This document shows positions 61,960 to 64,000 of a stretch of DNA of 64,000 nt, piece by piece. Source of the stretch: Lepturacanthus savala. Its lineage: Eukaryota; Chordata; Actinopteri; Scombriformes; Trichiuridae. The stretch covers positions 36,563,526 through 36,627,525 of the forward strand of contig CM060462.1 in assembly GCA_030544235.1 (NCBI GenBank), given 5' to 3'. The notes under the pieces are model-generated. The model was given only the letters and a program-made list of their open reading frames with translations. It made no database searches and had not been told where the DNA came from. Position 1 is the first letter of the stretch. Every line of letters starts with the position of its first letter. The position numbers and the translations under genes were made by a program.

Positions 61960-62352
61960 TGTTAAAATTAACACTATTAACACTGACGTAGCTCTGGTCG
62001 TCTTGCGGCAGCACGCAGAGATACGAAGGGAGAGAAAGTGGATGCACTGCAGTCGCCGAAGATGAATAACGCATTATTTCAGACAGAGGAGACGCATTAT
62101 TTTCCCAAAGGAGGTCCCATGGGATGAACATTGTTCGTTTGCATTCTCACCAGAGGGACAACACAAATGTTTGTCATTTAGTGCCGAGTCAAGCGGACTG
62201 AGACCGCCTCTTTCTGGAGGTCTTGGTCTGCTTCATTTAGTGAGCACCCAAGTGTGATTGATGCTTTCACCAACAAAAACGAACAAAACTAAGCTCCTTT
62301 GGTTCACATGAACCATGCATACCAACTGCTGTTGGTGTGAAAGTGCCCTTAG
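61960..62352. mobile_element. Degenerate DNA transposon fragment
   Basis: AAGCGGACTGAGACCGCCTC, CTGGAGGTCTTGGTCTGCTT and CTTTCACCAACAAAAACGAA followed by CTCCTTTGGTTCACATGAAC and GGTGTGAAAGTGCCCTTA resemble the ends of a dispersed fish element with GTGTGAAAG(C/T)GCCCTTA termini. The class is uncertain. Confidence 0.4.
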
Positions 62353-63906
62353 GCTATTATATTGTGAAAATAGTCAGAAACTAATTAGAACCATGGATCA
62401 ACGGTCAAATAATCAACTTATTGTAACTGTTTACATAACTATAGTTGTTATTGTGAAGGTATGTAGGTAAAACACATCATCAGACAAGTTGCTAGATAAC
62501 TGCTGTAAATGTGTGTGGGACATTGTCCAGTTTGTTTTGACATGAATAAATCCTTGAAAACATCTAATCACTGTGTAAATGACAACTCCAGATTAAATTG
62601 CAAGAATGGACCTGCCCATGTAGATCAGGATGTCCTCAGACAACACTGGGAATATTTTTCAAACCCTCACAGATCATCTACTCTTCTCACGTCTGTTAGT
62701 CTATGTTAATTAATATCCTCTCATCAATATTAGATTCGAGATTCATTCAATCATCATTCCAAGTTCTCACACCTTCAAAGCTTAACATTCAATAGAAACG
62801 TCCGTCTTCCTCAGACGTGTCACCTGATGGCAAAGTGTGACGTGTCTTTTCTCAGCTGATGTTATAGAGGCGAGACCATCCAGACAAACGCTTCCTAATA
62901 TCTCCCTAATTGAACTATTACGAGAAGCTTCTCCTCCAGTTCATTAACTCCCTGCAGCACCTGAAGGCAGCAACAACCATGAGTATGTGGAGCCTTTGGG
63001 TTTGAGAAGTGACAGTTACAGAAAGTGTCACATCCAATCACCACGTTTAAAGGATAAAATCATGTGTCACGTACTGGAGGACAAAAACATGTTTTTTTCA
63101 TTGTTCTTCATGTGAGGAGAACACGTTGTGTCTGTACTGAGCCGTACCAGCGGGGGAGTGCGGTTTACCAGCAGAGGAATGTTTGCATGGATGCAGGAAC
63201 ACACTGGGATGCCCGGGGAGTTTTGGGAAAGCTGAGACAAGTCCACTCGTCTCACCCCCCCCCCTTTATTGTTCCAGCTTCCATTATCACACAGCAGGGT
63301 GGAGCTGGCAGAGTCTATCAAAGAGGAAACCTCCACTTTGCTCCATCACGTCTCTGTGTGTCTGTAGCTCCGAGTTGACTCCAAATATTTGCTTTGTCAC
63401 GTTCACCAGGTGAGATTGGAACAGTGATTCTGAGAGGTGCCAAAGCAGGGTCAGAAGAGCTGAATGAACTCTGGCTATCACTGGTTATGTGTTGTGTTAG
63501 CTCACACTACATATTTTAGACATAGTCCTCGCTAGCTGCCACTTGTACTCACCTGACAATAGGTGTATATCACCATCCGCAAGATCTAATTCACATTTCA
63601 AAGAAAACAAGTAATATTTCATCCTGATTTCCATCGTCTTTTGATCGGAGGCTTGTGTTCTCCTCTACAATGGTTTAAGTTTTCACAATTTCTCAAGTGG
63701 GTCTTAAAACAGTCAGGAGCCTGAATAAACAGAGAATGTTTATTTTTCTCGCAGTAGTCCTTCCTCCTGATCATATCGAGCATCAGAAGATCCATTCATA
63801 ATGCACTTCCCATATATATATAAATATATAAACATATATAAAAAATCCATAGTTCTCTTTCTCTGTGCATTTATGTGAAATTAATATAGAGATTTAGCTG
63901 TCAAAA

Positions 63907-63908
<2 letters not shown>
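62353..63908. other. No gene seen
   Basis: Bases 63100-63420 are more GC-rich and open in several frames, without recognisable protein similarity. There is a C10 run at about 63257. Confidence 0.4.

Positions 63909-63952
<44 letters not shown>
63909..63952. repeat. (AT)n microsatellite
   Basis: A pure TA array of about 44 bases. Confidence 0.97.
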
Positions 63953-63953
<1 letters not shown>

Positions 63954-64000
63954 TGTGGGAGATATCCACTTGACATAATTAACACAGTTAAAGCCTGTTG

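Overview
This is a vertebrate, almost certainly teleost fish, genomic window. It has very low coding density and long CA and AT microsatellites. It is littered with repeat types typical of fish genomes: Tc1-like transposons, hAT elements with a BED-type finger, an RTE/Rex3-like LINE end, L2/Maui-like LINE ends, and a tRNA-derived SINE whose tail ends in GGTATAGAA-ATGACTGAC. No bacterial, viral or CRISPR signal was seen.

Only one protein-coding gene is recognised. Bases 572-851 on the minus strand are the first coding exon of a membrane-anchored short-chain dehydrogenase, best matched to teleost hsd11b2 (11-beta-hydroxysteroid dehydrogenase type 2). It has a TATA-box promoter at about 1065-1072 and a clean GT splice donor at 571. 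The rest of the gene lies to the left, outside the window. Everything to the right of about 1.1 kb reads as upstream intergenic DNA, or intron of a gene whose exons I cannot recognise.

Layout: 1-1100 holds the hsd11b2 5' end. 3.2-5.7 kb holds an L2-type LINE end, a relic of an LINE encoding a restriction-like endonuclease, and a TIR element. 6.7-8.7 kb holds a strong hairpin, a small MITE and a hAT-like element carrying an AT array. 8.74-8.99 and 11.3-11.8 kb are repeat-poor tracts with possible conserved-noncoding character. 13.5-13.9 kb is LTR-like. 20.2-23.9 kb is a SINE tail followed by a Tc1 copy with two later insertions nested in it, each with its own target-site duplication. 28.1-29.1 kb is another Tc1 relic with an LINE end inside it. 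31.4 kb is a Rex3/RTE end. 32.9-34.95 kb has two Tc1 fragments in inverted orientation interleaved with a duplicated ~350 bp segment. 36.8-37.4 kb is a long-TIR element. 39.6-40.9 kb is a degenerate LINE reverse transcriptase. 44.3-47.1 kb is rich in satellites, including a ~23 bp degenerate repeat. 48.7-49.4 kb is a hAT relic. 54.4-57.5 kb has Tc1, pogo-type transposase, SINE and LINE pieces. 59.5-60.85 kb is an L2/Maui-type LINE with an in-frame 21 bp x 6 expansion and a SINE inserted in its 3' UTR. 61.6-62.35 kb holds two further palindromic or degenerate DNA elements.

I found no coherent undescribed multi-gene system. The most informative structures are the nested and inverted transposon arrangements, the in-frame heptad expansion in the LINE, and a few unexplained palindromes and repeat-poor tracts. 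Family assignments rest on recognising translated motifs and consensus ends by eye. No alignment or database search was run.
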